NCBI RefSeq assembly: GCF_000014225.1
Contig: NC_008228.1
Location: 1,364,001 to 1,428,000, forward strand
Direction: 5' to 3'
From: Paraglaciecola sp. T6c
GTDB taxonomy: Bacteria; Pseudomonadota; Gammaproteobacteria; Enterobacterales; Alteromonadaceae
DNA: 64,000 nucleotides
The number at the start of each line of letters is the position of its first letter. The stretch's first letter is position 1. The notes beneath the pieces were generated by a model. It searched no databases. It saw only the letters and a list, made by a program, of their open reading frames with translations, and was not told the origin of the DNA. The position numbers and the translations under genes were made by a program. This document shows positions 41,719-50,689 of this stretch, piece after piece.

Positions 41719-43476
41719 ATGAGTTTAATGGGTTCGGCAGTAGTATTTTTGGTGGCAGCAGTGGTGGCCGTTCCTATTTTTAGAAAGTTAAAATTAGGCG
41801 CTATTTTAGGGTATCTTGTTGCAGGCGTTGTAATCGGGCCATCTGTCATGGATTGGGTCAACGATCCGCAGACTATTTTGCACGTCGCTGAGTTAGGTGT
41901 GGTCTTCCTACTTTTCATTATTGGTTTAGAGCTCGACCCCAAGCAGCTCTGGGAAATGCGTAAAAAAATAATGCTAACTGGCGGCTCACAGCTTATTTTC
42001 AGTGCAACCTTTATCGCCCTAATGTGTTCTTCAATCCTTTCTTTATCAATCGTCACTTCATTGGTGGTTGGTTTATCTGTAGCACTCTCTTCTACTGCGT
42101 TCGCTGTACAGCTAATGGAAGAGCACGGAGTATTAAAGACGCCGCCTGGTCAACAGGGCTTTTCAATCCTGCTTATGCAAGATGTGGCAGTTATTCCGAT
42201 ACTATTGCTTGTTGCTAGTCTTTCCTCAGGTGATGTAGCGACTGGGCCAGCTTGGTGGGTAAGTGTATTGGCTTTGTGTGCGGTGCTGGTGGTTGGGCGC
42301 TTCTTAATAAACCCCTTCTTGAGCTTGATTTCATTGTATGGCAATTCTGAGGTGATGACGGCATCGGCTTTATTAATTGTTATCGCCACTGCGCTGGGGA
42401 TGCAGGAGGCTGGACTTTCAATGGGGATGGGGGCCTTCGTCGCGGGTATTTTACTGGCGAACTCAAGCTTTAAACATCAACTTGAGACGGAAATAGCACC
42501 GTTTAAAGGGCTATTTCTAGGGTTGTTTTTCATCGCGATTGGGATGAACTTAAATCTAGCGCTTTTGGTCTCAGAACCTTTGTTTATTCTGGGGGCGAGT
42601 GCAGTGCTTGTATTGGTCAAGGGCGGCGTTATATTTACCATTTTAAAAATGGCAAAGCAAAACACGACTGATGCAGTAAGAATAAGTTTAATGCTCTCAC
42701 AAGGTGGCGAATTTGCCTTTGTAGTGATGTCACAAGCGGAAGTAACGGGTGTTGTTGAAACACTCATTTCTCAGCAAGTAACTCTAATTGTAGGGATTTC
42801 AATGGCATTGACATCTCCGCTGGTCATAATGCATAGCGTGTGGTTCAACAGTAAAAATTGCCCAGCGGTTTATGATGCAGAGCCAGATGAGAAAGAGCCT
42901 AAAGTTCTGATCGCGGGCCTCGGGCGTTTCGGTCAGGTATCTGCACGTATCTTAACGGCAAACAAAATTCCTTTTATCGCGCTTGATAAAGATCCTGAGC
43001 AGATTGAGTTTCTGAAAAAGTTCGGCAGTAAGGTGTTTTATGGAGACGCTAGTCGGCTGGATCTATTACGTACGGCTGGTATAAGCAAGGTTAAGGTTAT
43101 ACTCATAGCAATAGATAACGAGCAAGAGGCACTTAAGATCGCCTACTTGGTGCGTGATCACTTCCCTGATATTAAAATTATCGCCCGTGCACGCAATCGT
43201 ATGAGTGTGATTAATTATGCAAGAGCAGGTGTGAATACTTATGTGCGGGAAGCCTTTCCTGCGGGTTTAAAGGCTGCAGAAAAACTGTTACAAGCTTATG
43301 GGTTCGATGAGGAGAAAGCACTTCGTACCGTGGAAGTTTTTGCGAAACATGATGATAAATTAGTGCACATTAGCGCCACTAAAAACCTAAACCTCCAGCA
43401 AATGATTGATATTAATGAGCAAGGTAAGACAGAGCTGCAATCCCTATTCGAGCGAGACGAAAAAGGGATTAAATGA
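41719..43476 (+). CDS. Kef-type monovalent cation:proton antiporter with TrkA-N domain
   Basis: A 585-residue CPA2 antiporter. About 12 helices fill residues 1-375: FRKLKLGAILGYLVAGVVIGP, ELGVVFLLFIIGLELDPKQLW, SSTAFAVQLMEEHGVLKTP and SQGGEFAFVV. The cytosolic TrkA-N/RCK domain follows: KVLIAGLGRFGQVSARIL (Rossmann), FYGDASRLDLLRTAG. It is like KefB/KefC, which export K+ in exchange for H+ and are gated by glutathione adducts. gshB in the same window is consistent but not proof. ATG 41719 is preferred to the TTG three bases upstream. Confidence 0.93.
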   Translation: MSLMGSAVVFLVAAVVAVPIFRKLKLGAILGYLVAGVVIGPSVMDWVNDPQTILHVAELGVVFLLFIIGLELDPKQLWEMRKKIMLTGGSQLIFSATFIALMCSSILSLSIVTSLVVGLSVALSSTAFAVQLMEEHGVLKTPPGQQGFSILLMQDVAVIPILLLVASLSSGDVATGPAWWVSVLALCAVLVVGRFLINPFLSLISLYGNSEVMTASALLIVIATALGMQEAGLSMGMGAFVAGILLANSSFKHQLETEIAPFKGLFLGLFFIAIGMNLNLALLVSEPLFILGASAVLVLVKGGVIFTILKMAKQNTTDAVRISLMLSQGGEFAFVVMSQAEVTGVVETLISQQVTLIVGISMALTSPLVIMHSVWFNSKNCPAVYDAEPDEKEPKVLIAGLGRFGQVSARILTANKIPFIALDKDPEQIEFLKKFGSKVFYGDASRLDLLRTAGISKVKVILIAIDNEQEALKIAYLVRDHFPDIKIIARARNRMSVINYARAGVNTYVREAFPAGLKAAEKLLQAYGFDEEKALRTVEVFAKHDDKLVHISATKNLNLQQMIDINEQGKTELQSLFERDEKGIK

Positions 43477-43479
43477 GAG

Positions 43480-45090
43480 TTAGAATTGGTAGTTAACACT
43501 AACCGTTAGGCGAGAGTCGGTGATATCTCGACTTTCGTCTTCGGTTTCTCGGTCTACATAGCGTGCAGCTACAGTAAGTTTCATATCTCTACTTAACGCT
43601 CTTGTAAAACTAGCTCTGATGTTCAACACGTCGTTTTGGCGGTCACTATCACTGTAGTCTAGGGTCGAATAACTCGTCGTTAAGCTAATATCATTGCGGC
43701 GGCCTAACTCATAGGCAAGATTTAAGGTAGCGACTCTACTGTCTTGTTCTCTGGCTGATTCAAGATATTCGGTTCTATTATAATTTAGGTTTAATGAGGC
43801 TGAAAGACGACGTTTGTTATAACCAAAGCTAATCTGGCCACTTTTTCTAAATAGGGTTTCATCAGTGATGTCCGTGGTAAAACTATTCAAGCTACGGAAT
43901 TCTTCACCTGCTTGCAATACATAATCTATTGATGTTGGTTGAAAACACTCAGCAAACTCAGTAGAGCCGATAGGGCAAACAAATAAGCTACTAACGCCTT
44001 CTACAATGCTTAATCTTGAATAAGACGTAACACTTTCTGAATAGCTAGCTTTGGTCTTAAATGACTTTAACTTATAAGCGAAGTCCATGTCGTAAGCATC
44101 GCCATAAAAATTCTTATCATAGGTTAAACCCAAAAAAGTGCGTTTCGAAAATGCCCATTGGGTATTTAATCCTACATATCGGCTATTATTATCACCCTCG
44201 TCCAAATTGTTATAGGTGATATCGATAAAACGGTCATCTGATGGTTGCCAACGAACGCCCGCGCCGTAGGACGTGGTATCTAAGTTCTGTCTATTTGCTG
44301 TGGTTATTGAATTCTCATCGATATCGTATTTTCTATCGGTCGCAGTAAGAATCAATGAGTAGTCATCGGTGAATTTGAAGCCAATGTTGGCGCTCGTTAA
44401 AGTTGACGTAAGATCACTCGTGCTTTCACGCTTAGTGTCACTGAATTGAGAGCTTAATAAAAAGCTCAAGCTTTGCAGGCGACGGCCTTGATATATCTGT
44501 GCGGATGCCGTGTAACCTTCGCTGTTTAAGTTGGTTAAACTTCCGAGGGTTTCATTCGACTTTGTTTTTGAATACCCGCTTTGAACCGCCAAACCAATAT
44601 AATGCGGATTAGGAGTGACAAAGCTTAATTGTGCATTATGGCTCGATACTTTACTTAGATCACCGCTACTAAGAACTTTATCGCTTATGTAGCTCTGGGA
44701 GGTATCAATAACTCGATAATTTTGGCTTCCCGCCAACGATAAAGACAAAACATTTTCGATTAAGCTCATGCCTGAAGAGTATGAAAGTTCCGTAAAGCTC
44801 TTGTCCGTATTCGGCTCACTACTACTTTGCTCAACGGTCGTATTTTCAATTACAAGAGAACCGTTGGCGCGCTTTCCAGTAAAGTAAGAAACTAACTTAG
44901 GAGAAACAGATACAGCCTCGGTGCCTGTACTAGGATCATCTCCCGTTTTCGTCTCATATACGTAACCAGTGGCTGATACAGAAGGTATAAATTTGAGGTC
45001 GGCAGCGTATAAGCTATCAGGAAACCAACATGCAATAGAAACAGCGACTACAAGTTTATTCGGTTTGGAAAACGCTGTCATGCGCATCAT
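43480..45090 (-). CDS. XrtA/PEP-CTERM-system-associated outer-membrane beta-barrel protein (TIGR03016-like)
   Basis: A 536-residue outer-membrane protein with a signal peptide (AVSIACWFPDSLYAA), then repeated amphipathic strands (VSATGYVYETK; SVSPKLVSYFTGKR; a C-terminal LTVSVNYQF ending in Phe). The pattern of tandem barrel strands and its position as the last gene of the exosortase-linked export set match the TIGR03016 family, sometimes called EpsL-like. It probably forms or assists the outer-membrane pore for the polysaccharide. Its start overlaps the stop of the tyrosine kinase by one base. Confidence 0.85.
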   Translation of the reverse strand: MMRMTAFSKPNKLVVAVSIACWFPDSLYAADLKFIPSVSATGYVYETKTGDDPSTGTEAVSVSPKLVSYFTGKRANGSLVIENTTVEQSSSEPNTDKSFTELSYSSGMSLIENVLSLSLAGSQNYRVIDTSQSYISDKVLSSGDLSKVSSHNAQLSFVTPNPHYIGLAVQSGYSKTKSNETLGSLTNLNSEGYTASAQIYQGRRLQSLSFLLSSQFSDTKRESTSDLTSTLTSANIGFKFTDDYSLILTATDRKYDIDENSITTANRQNLDTTSYGAGVRWQPSDDRFIDITYNNLDEGDNNSRYVGLNTQWAFSKRTFLGLTYDKNFYGDAYDMDFAYKLKSFKTKASYSESVTSYSRLSIVEGVSSLFVCPIGSTEFAECFQPTSIDYVLQAGEEFRSLNSFTTDITDETLFRKSGQISFGYNKRRLSASLNLNYNRTEYLESAREQDSRVATLNLAYELGRRNDISLTTSYSTLDYSDSDRQNDVLNIRASFTRALSRDMKLTVAARYVDRETEDESRDITDSRLTVSVNYQF

Positions 45091-45989
45091 TAATTTGCTC
45101 CTGCGTAGTAGTATCCGTAACCTGTTCCGTCTTTTCTAATGTTTTGCGCTTTGTTTACAACGAAACCAATCGCCATGTCAGGATTTAAATGCCCAACGGC
45201 TTCTTGTATATCGGTGATTTTAGTTGACTGCTCTTCAGCCACAACAATCGCTTGACCGGCTAGATTTGCCAAAATTGCCGTCTCATTGATACCCAATAAT
45301 GGAGGTGTATCGACGATAACGACACGATCCGGATAACGATTAGCAAACTCTTGTACCGCTTCGTACATTTTCTCACTCGCTAGCAATTCAGTCGAAAGAT
45401 GATGAGACTTACCAGCGGGAATGATGCGTAAATTCGGCACATTAGTTTGGCACATGACTTCGGCAATATCAGACTTTTCGCCGAGCAGATATTCCATTAG
45501 TCCATCTTGGTTTTGCAGCTCTAGGGTGCGCATAACGTTAGGGCGCAGCACGTCAGCATCGACGAGTAAAACGGTTTTGTCTTGTTCGAGTGCGATGCTT
45601 AAAGCCAAATTAACTGCGGTAAATGTTTTCCCTTCACCAGGACGAGAGCTGGTGACCATGATTATATTGCTGTTATTCAAGGATTTAGAAAGAGGACCAA
45701 AAGCGTTGTCAAGGATTTTGCGTTTTATCGCTCGGTATTCTTCATTAATTAGTCGACGTTTGGCACTGGTTGAAACAAAGCCCTTTTCTTCCATTTTAAA
45801 CAAATCAATTTCAATGCTCTCAGGAGGGATCAATGCATTAGGCGTACCTTTAGCGGCATTGGCAGTAGGTACTTGATTCGAGCCAAAAACATCGTCTTTA
45901 GACATTGAGTCACTGGACGTATCATTCTCATCAGTTTTAGCTTTTTTATCTTTTTCCTGTTTGGATAGAGCGCGTTCTATAGTGTTCAT
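45090..45989 (-). CDS. XrtA-associated tyrosine autokinase (CpsD/BY-kinase)
   Basis: A 299-residue cytosolic BY-kinase. A charged N-terminus (about 80 residues) is followed by the P-loop TSSRPGEGKTFTAVNLA, Walker A' VLLVDADVLRPNVMR and Walker B VVIVDTPPLLG. The C-terminus ends in a Tyr-rich cluster (GYGYYYAGAN), the autophosphorylated tail. It works with the chain-length protein encoded next to it to set polysaccharide length and export, by cycles of phosphorylation. The frame overlaps the chain-length gene stop by four bases. Confidence 0.92.
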   Translation of the reverse strand: MNTIERALSKQEKDKKAKTDENDTSSDSMSKDDVFGSNQVPTANAAKGTPNALIPPESIEIDLFKMEEKGFVSTSAKRRLINEEYRAIKRKILDNAFGPLSKSLNNSNIIMVTSSRPGEGKTFTAVNLALSIALEQDKTVLLVDADVLRPNVMRTLELQNQDGLMEYLLGEKSDIAEVMCQTNVPNLRIIPAGKSHHLSTELLASEKMYEAVQEFANRYPDRVVIVDTPPLLGINETAILANLAGQAIVVAEEQSTKITDIQEAVGHLNPDMAIGFVVNKAQNIRKDGTGYGYYYAGAN

Positions 45990-47569
45990 GCTAATACCCT
46001 CGATATGACATCGATATTCATTATTTCAGTGACCATCAAAGCGCCGTAAAACATTAAAATCAAACCTGAAGAAAACGCAAAGACTAATATTCTAGCTCGG
46101 TTAACTTTGCGTATCCCTTTGACATTAAGATGAGAAACAACGCCTAAAACCGGATAAGACGTTAGTGTGGTTAGTTGACTACCTCGGATAAGGATTGGGT
46201 TAATTTGACTTATTAAAAATGCGATCGCCACACCCGCTCCAAAACCAATGAACACCACCGTCGTGTACGCAATCAACCGGTTTGGTCCGCTTGGGGTCAA
46301 TGGAGCTAGGGGGGGATCAATCACTCTGAATTGAACATCTTCAGATGAAACATCAGCTTTTTGTGCTAAATCCGCTGACTCTCTTCTTGACAGTAGCTCT
46401 TCGTACTTTCGTTTCGTAATACCGTAATCCCGATTCAATGCCGTATATTCAGCCTCTACCTGAGGTACCAAATCGATTTTTTGTTGCAGAGATTCAATTT
46501 TTTGCTCAAAGTCGTCCCGTCGCACCTCCAAAGAAGCGATGTTGCTTTGTAAGCGGCTTATTTCAATCCGGATTTCAGTGGATAATGCATTTAAACTTCC
46601 ACCGCCGCTCTCGCCTGCATTCGCTGATTCTAAGTACTCGTCTATTTCCTCTTGTCTAGATGTTTGAAGTGACTCAAGTAATGAATTGGCTTCAATCACG
46701 TCAGGGTGGAGCTCAGTATACTTGAGTTTTAATTCATCGAGGCGCTCTTCTAAATTTTGAATTCTGGCATCAAAACGGGTAGATAAAGAAGAATTAGAAT
46801 CGGAGGGTTTAACAGCAAAACCATCAATGCGTGAACTAGATTGATTTATCTCTCCAGTTAATGCTTTGATTTGCTGTTCAGTTTCTTTTATCGATAATTC
46901 AGTTTGCTCTTTTTGTTCTTTTAATTGTGTGTAGTTTTGATAAAAAGAACCTTTATTGGGAAGTAAGGTAGCATACTTACGTTTGAAATCTGCAACGCGT
47001 TGTTCAGCATTGGTCAGTCTAGCCTCATACTCAGAGATCTGTTGTTCAATGAATCTACTTGCTGAATCTGAGTCCTTTCTCGAGCTGCCGAGGGCACCTT
47101 CCACAAATAAGTCTAGCGTCTCTTGCACGACTGTTTTAGACATCTGCGGATCGCTATTACTATATGAAATAGTGTACAAGTTATCTCGGCCCACAGCCCT
47201 AAGTTTCAAATTGCTATCTAGTTCGCTGATAACATTTTCATAATCACCGGGTGTGAGCGCGGTGATGTCTAAATCAGATTCTCGAGCGATAATTTCTAGG
47301 TTGGGTCTACTTAACAGTGTTTTAACCATCATAGAAATCTCTTGCTGTGGATTCGTTTGAACAGCTAAGCCACGCAACAAAGGTTGTAAGACGGATCGCG
47401 TATCAACGTAAACGCGAGCTTGCGACTCATAGGTGTCAGGCATGGAGGCCACATAAGCGAACCCTAAAGGGCAAATGAGCCACGAACAAATCATGACATA
47501 ACGCTTTTTTACCCAAACGCCCCTAAGATAATCAAGCAGAAGCTCAATCGTTTTCTGTAAATCTTGCAT
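45986..47569 (-). CDS. XrtA-system polysaccharide chain-length determinant (Wzz-like)
   Basis: A 527-residue inner-membrane protein with two membrane helices (about 22-42 and near 430 and 490), a Wzz domain at the N-terminus (GVWVKKRYVMICSW; SQARVYVDTRSVLQPLLRGL) and a long periplasmic coiled coil (residues 170-400). The C-terminal PPLAPLTPSGPNRL proline-rich motif is the Wzz signature. It lacks its own kinase domain, which is supplied by the separate gene at 45090. Overlap of four bases with that gene shows coupling. Confidence 0.92.
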   Translation of the reverse strand: MQDLQKTIELLLDYLRGVWVKKRYVMICSWLICPLGFAYVASMPDTYESQARVYVDTRSVLQPLLRGLAVQTNPQQEISMMVKTLLSRPNLEIIARESDLDITALTPGDYENVISELDSNLKLRAVGRDNLYTISYSNSDPQMSKTVVQETLDLFVEGALGSSRKDSDSASRFIEQQISEYEARLTNAEQRVADFKRKYATLLPNKGSFYQNYTQLKEQKEQTELSIKETEQQIKALTGEINQSSSRIDGFAVKPSDSNSSLSTRFDARIQNLEERLDELKLKYTELHPDVIEANSLLESLQTSRQEEIDEYLESANAGESGGGSLNALSTEIRIEISRLQSNIASLEVRRDDFEQKIESLQQKIDLVPQVEAEYTALNRDYGITKRKYEELLSRRESADLAQKADVSSEDVQFRVIDPPLAPLTPSGPNRLIAYTTVVFIGFGAGVAIAFLISQINPILIRGSQLTTLTSYPVLGVVSHLNVKGIRKVNRARILVFAFSSGLILMFYGALMVTEIMNIDVISRVLA

Positions 47570-47598
47570 CTAAATTTCCGTATCCTTCGAAATATTGC

Positions 47599-48234
47599 CT
47601 AGAACCAAGCTTCAGGAATAATAATGATGTCACCGGGTAATATATCAATATTCTGTGCAATGTCGCCGTCTCGTATCAATGAGTCGATATTAATACCAAA
47701 AGTTTGTTGCTTACCGTTTATCGTACGAATTAACTTGGCGTTATCACCAGCAGCATATTCTGTCAGGCCACCGACCGAAATCATTAAATCCAGTAATGTC
47801 ATTTGCTGGGTGTAATTAATCGCGCTTGGGTTTGTGGCTTCGCCAATGACACGAACTTGTTCACTTAGAGGACCAGCGAAACGAGTGACACTGACTGTCA
47901 CGCGAGGACTGTTAATAAATTTACCTAGAGATTCTTCCAATTCTCGAGCAAGTACGTATGGGGTTTTACCAGTTACTTCGATGTCTTCTACCAAAGAGGT
48001 CGTGACTTTACCGTCTGGACGAACGATAAAGCTGCCAGAGATATCGGGGTTTCGCCAAACGAATATGGATAAAGTATCGCCAGGGCCAATTAAATACTGA
48101 TAATTGCCTACCGAAGTAGTCAATGAAGGATAGGTTGAGGCATTAGGAAGGCTACTATTACTGCTTGAGCATCCTGCTAAGGTTAAAATGAATAAAAATA
48201 CTAAATTGAAGAATGCTATTTTGTTAGTCTTCAT
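47599..48234 (-). CDS. XrtA-system polysaccharide export lipoprotein (Wza-like)
   Basis: A 211-residue lipoprotein with LAGC lipobox after the signal (FFNLVFLFILTLAGC). The export domain opens with YLIGPGDTLSIFVWRNPDISGSF and continues with VRPDGKVTTSLVEDIEVTG, the PES-type motif, and a SLBB-like GEATNPSAINYTQQMTLLDLMISVGGLTEYA. It forms part of the periplasmic/outer-membrane channel of the exopolysaccharide. ATG 48234 with GGAGC upstream; the frame back to 48264 adds ten unneeded residues. First gene of the four-gene export unit, divergent from the priming transferase. Confidence 0.92.
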   Translation of the reverse strand: MKTNKIAFFNLVFLFILTLAGCSSSNSSLPNASTYPSLTTSVGNYQYLIGPGDTLSIFVWRNPDISGSFIVRPDGKVTTSLVEDIEVTGKTPYVLARELEESLGKFINSPRVTVSVTRFAGPLSEQVRVIGEATNPSAINYTQQMTLLDLMISVGGLTEYAAGDNAKLIRTINGKQQTFGINIDSLIRDGDIAQNIDILPGDIIIIPEAWF

Positions 48235-48407
48235 GTAAATTGTAGCTCCGTGTGTTGAACTCATCGATCATCAATGTAACAAGATTTAGACTTATTTCAA
48301 AACATAAAATAATGAACAATAATAAAAAGTTAGTCGAACTCAAATACCTATTTTATATTTGGGAAACAGTAAATGATGAAGTTGTTGCAATTAGAGGAAA
48401 ATGATTA
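48235..48407. promoter_or_regulatory. Divergent promoter of the export unit and the synthesis unit
   Basis: A 170-base, A/T-rich gap between the minus-strand export unit and the plus-strand transferase/exosortase unit. It must hold both promoters. I see no unambiguous -35/-10 pair or operator. Confidence 0.45.
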
Positions 48408-49820
48408 ATGAGTTTTGTTAATCGAAAGGAAGTTAGGCGCTCAAATATACTGATGATATTAGAAGCATCAGTTGTGGCGTATATTTTATATTTGACCTTA
48501 GGTATTGTCAGTGAGATTACCGGTTCATCTGTCCCTACTGTAGGTGATGTGACGCTCTATATCGGCTTATTTACGTTTTTAGTGATTGTATCTGCACTAT
48601 CAGTAGGGTTGTACGAATCAAAGTTAAGAGAGACATTCCGCGGCATTATCCGGCGCATATTCGTCAGCGTCGCCCTAGGGTATTTCGTCATGGAAATCTT
48701 GGGAAATACGTTTCTTGCCTATATCGATTTGCATCAGTATTTTCTCCCCATAGCTGCAGGCTTGTGTATCGTGGCCTTAGTGATTTTTCGTTATTTCATT
48801 AATCGGCTGGGACTACTTGGTTTAGGGCAAACTAAAATAGTGGTTATTGGAGCCGGTGAGCGCGCGTCGATTATTGAGAAACGCATGCGTCGTGAAGTGG
48901 ATCGTTTTGGATTTGAGCTTTTAGGTTTTATTCCGATTCCTGGTGATAACCGTGAAGAAGGGATTCAAAATGAGAAATTAGTTCACGTCAAAGTGGATGA
49001 AAATTTTCGCAATTTTATTGCTGATAATGATATCGATGAAGTCGTTATAGCGTGTGACCAAAGACGTGGCACATTACCCGTGGAGATCCTGTTCGATTGC
49101 CGGTTACGTGGAGTTGAAGTCACTGATTTACTTGACTTTATGGAACGTGAAACAGGGCAGATTGTAGTAAATTTGATGTACCCTAGTTGGGTTATCTATT
49201 CCAACGGTTTCAATTCTCAAAATTACCTTAGAGATGCTTTAGACTACGGAATGAATAGTTTGTTGGCATTCGTCGTACTGATGTTTACATGGCCATTTAT
49301 GTTGCTTACTGCGCTGATTATTTACTTTGAGGATAACAGTGGGGCTAAAGCATCAGTTTTTTATAAGCAAGAGCGGGTAGGGTTAAACGGCAAGTTATTC
49401 AATATCATTAAGTTTAGAAGTATGCGCCCTGACGCGGAAAAAGATGGCGCTAAGTGGGCTACTACAAATGATGATCGAGTAACCAGAGTGGGGCAATTTA
49501 TTCGGAAATATCGTATTGATGAGTTGCCTCAGTTGTTGAATGTGTTCAGAGGTGAGATGTCATTTATTGATCCTCGGCCAGAGCGTCCACAATTCGTTGA
49601 GCAACTTATCCGAGAAATTCCGTATTACAATCAAAGACATAATGTAAAGCCTGGCTTAGCAGGTTGGGCGCAGTTGAATTATCCTTATGGAGCAAGCGTT
49701 GAAGACTCCATGGAAAAGCTGAAATTTGATTTGTATTACGTTAAACATCAAAGCTTAATGTTGGATATCCTTATTTTAATTCGGACCGTTGAAGTCGTGC
49801 TTTTTGGTAAAGGGAGATAG
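48408..49820 (+). CDS. XrtA-system undecaprenyl-phosphate sugar transferase (TIGR03013-like)
   Basis: A 470-residue membrane glycosyltransferase. Helices occupy about residues 12-125, followed by a CoA-binding-like Rossmann part (TKIVVIGAGERASIIEKRM), a further helix (ALDYGMNSLLAFVVLMFTW) and the bacterial sugar-transferase domain (SVFYKQERVGLNGKLFNIIKFRSM; FIRKYRIDELPQLLNVF; FIDPRPERPQFVEQL; PGLAGWAQLNYPYGASVEDS). It primes the lipid carrier with the first sugar. Start of the five-gene plus-strand unit. Confidence 0.93.
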   Translation: MSFVNRKEVRRSNILMILEASVVAYILYLTLGIVSEITGSSVPTVGDVTLYIGLFTFLVIVSALSVGLYESKLRETFRGIIRRIFVSVALGYFVMEILGNTFLAYIDLHQYFLPIAAGLCIVALVIFRYFINRLGLLGLGQTKIVVIGAGERASIIEKRMRREVDRFGFELLGFIPIPGDNREEGIQNEKLVHVKVDENFRNFIADNDIDEVVIACDQRRGTLPVEILFDCRLRGVEVTDLLDFMERETGQIVVNLMYPSWVIYSNGFNSQNYLRDALDYGMNSLLAFVVLMFTWPFMLLTALIIYFEDNSGAKASVFYKQERVGLNGKLFNIIKFRSMRPDAEKDGAKWATTNDDRVTRVGQFIRKYRIDELPQLLNVFRGEMSFIDPRPERPQFVEQLIREIPYYNQRHNVKPGLAGWAQLNYPYGASVEDSMEKLKFDLYYVKHQSLMLDILILIRTVEVVLFGKGR

Positions 49821-49822
49821 GG

Positions 49823-50668
49823 ATGCCTGTCACAGGTTTAAATGCGATGACAGTCGATGTGGAAGACTTCTTCCATGTTTCTGCGTTTGAGTCAGTTATT
49901 ACGCCTGACCAATGGAAAGATTATCAACCCAGAGTAGATAAAAATACACGCACCCTGCTTGAGATGTTTGCCAAGCATAATGTTAAATCAACTTTTTTTG
50001 TGTTGGGTTGGGTTGCAGAGAGATATCCTGAATTAATAAAAGAAATTCACGCCCAAGGGCACGAAATCGCCAGCCACGGGTATGCGCATAGACGCGCCAC
50101 AGAACAAACGCGAGAGCAGTTTACGGCTGATGTAACTCGGTCGAAGGAGCATCTTGAGGATTTGTTAGGGGAAGCTCTTACGGGCTATCGTGCCCCAAGC
50201 TTTTCCATAGGCTACAACAATGAGTGGGCATTTGAGGTATTAGCTGAACTTGGTTTTAAATATAGTTCTAGCACCTATCCTGTGAAACATGATTTGTACG
50301 GTACACCGGACTGGCCGCGTTTTGCCTATACGCGCAAAGAAGGCATTATAGAAATTCCAATCCCTACCCATAAAGTGATGGGCCGGCAAACACCCATAGG
50401 TGGCGGTGGTTACTTTCGTTTGTACCCATATACCTTGACAAAGTCTTTGATTACCGGCTATCTGAAAAAAGAGAAACAGCCGTACTCTTTCTATTTTCAT
50501 CCCTGGGAAATAGACGCTGATCAACCTCGCATGACGAATGCACCCCTTAAATCAAGATTTCGTCACTATGTGAACTTGAATAAAACTCAAGGAAAACTGG
50601 AGCGATTACTTAATGATTTTTCATGGGACACCATGAAGAGTGTTTATAATATTGAAAGCACTAGCTAG
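49823..50668 (+). CDS. XrtA-associated polysaccharide deacetylase
   Basis: A 281-residue NodB-fold deacetylase of the TIGR03006 type. TVDVEDFFHVSAFE is the metal-binding Asp motif of the group, STFFVLGWVAERYPELIKEI and GHEIASHGYAHRR carry the His pair, GYRAPSFSIG the Arg/Pro motif, and YFHPWEIDADQPRM the C-terminal extension (DUF3473-like). It removes acetyl groups from aminosugars of the exopolysaccharide. Two bases after the transferase stop; GGGAGATAGGG upstream. Confidence 0.93.
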   Translation: MPVTGLNAMTVDVEDFFHVSAFESVITPDQWKDYQPRVDKNTRTLLEMFAKHNVKSTFFVLGWVAERYPELIKEIHAQGHEIASHGYAHRRATEQTREQFTADVTRSKEHLEDLLGEALTGYRAPSFSIGYNNEWAFEVLAELGFKYSSSTYPVKHDLYGTPDWPRFAYTRKEGIIEIPIPTHKVMGRQTPIGGGGYFRLYPYTLTKSLITGYLKKEKQPYSFYFHPWEIDADQPRMTNAPLKSRFRHYVNLNKTQGKLERLLNDFSWDTMKSVYNIESTS

Positions 50669-50689
50669 GAATAGGACGGAGTCTTTCCA

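Noticed and set aside
41547-42056. Long minus-strand frame extending the small membrane protein to 355 residues
   Set aside because: It runs antisense to the well-supported Kef-type antiporter start; the true ATG at 41546 has its own ribosome binding site.
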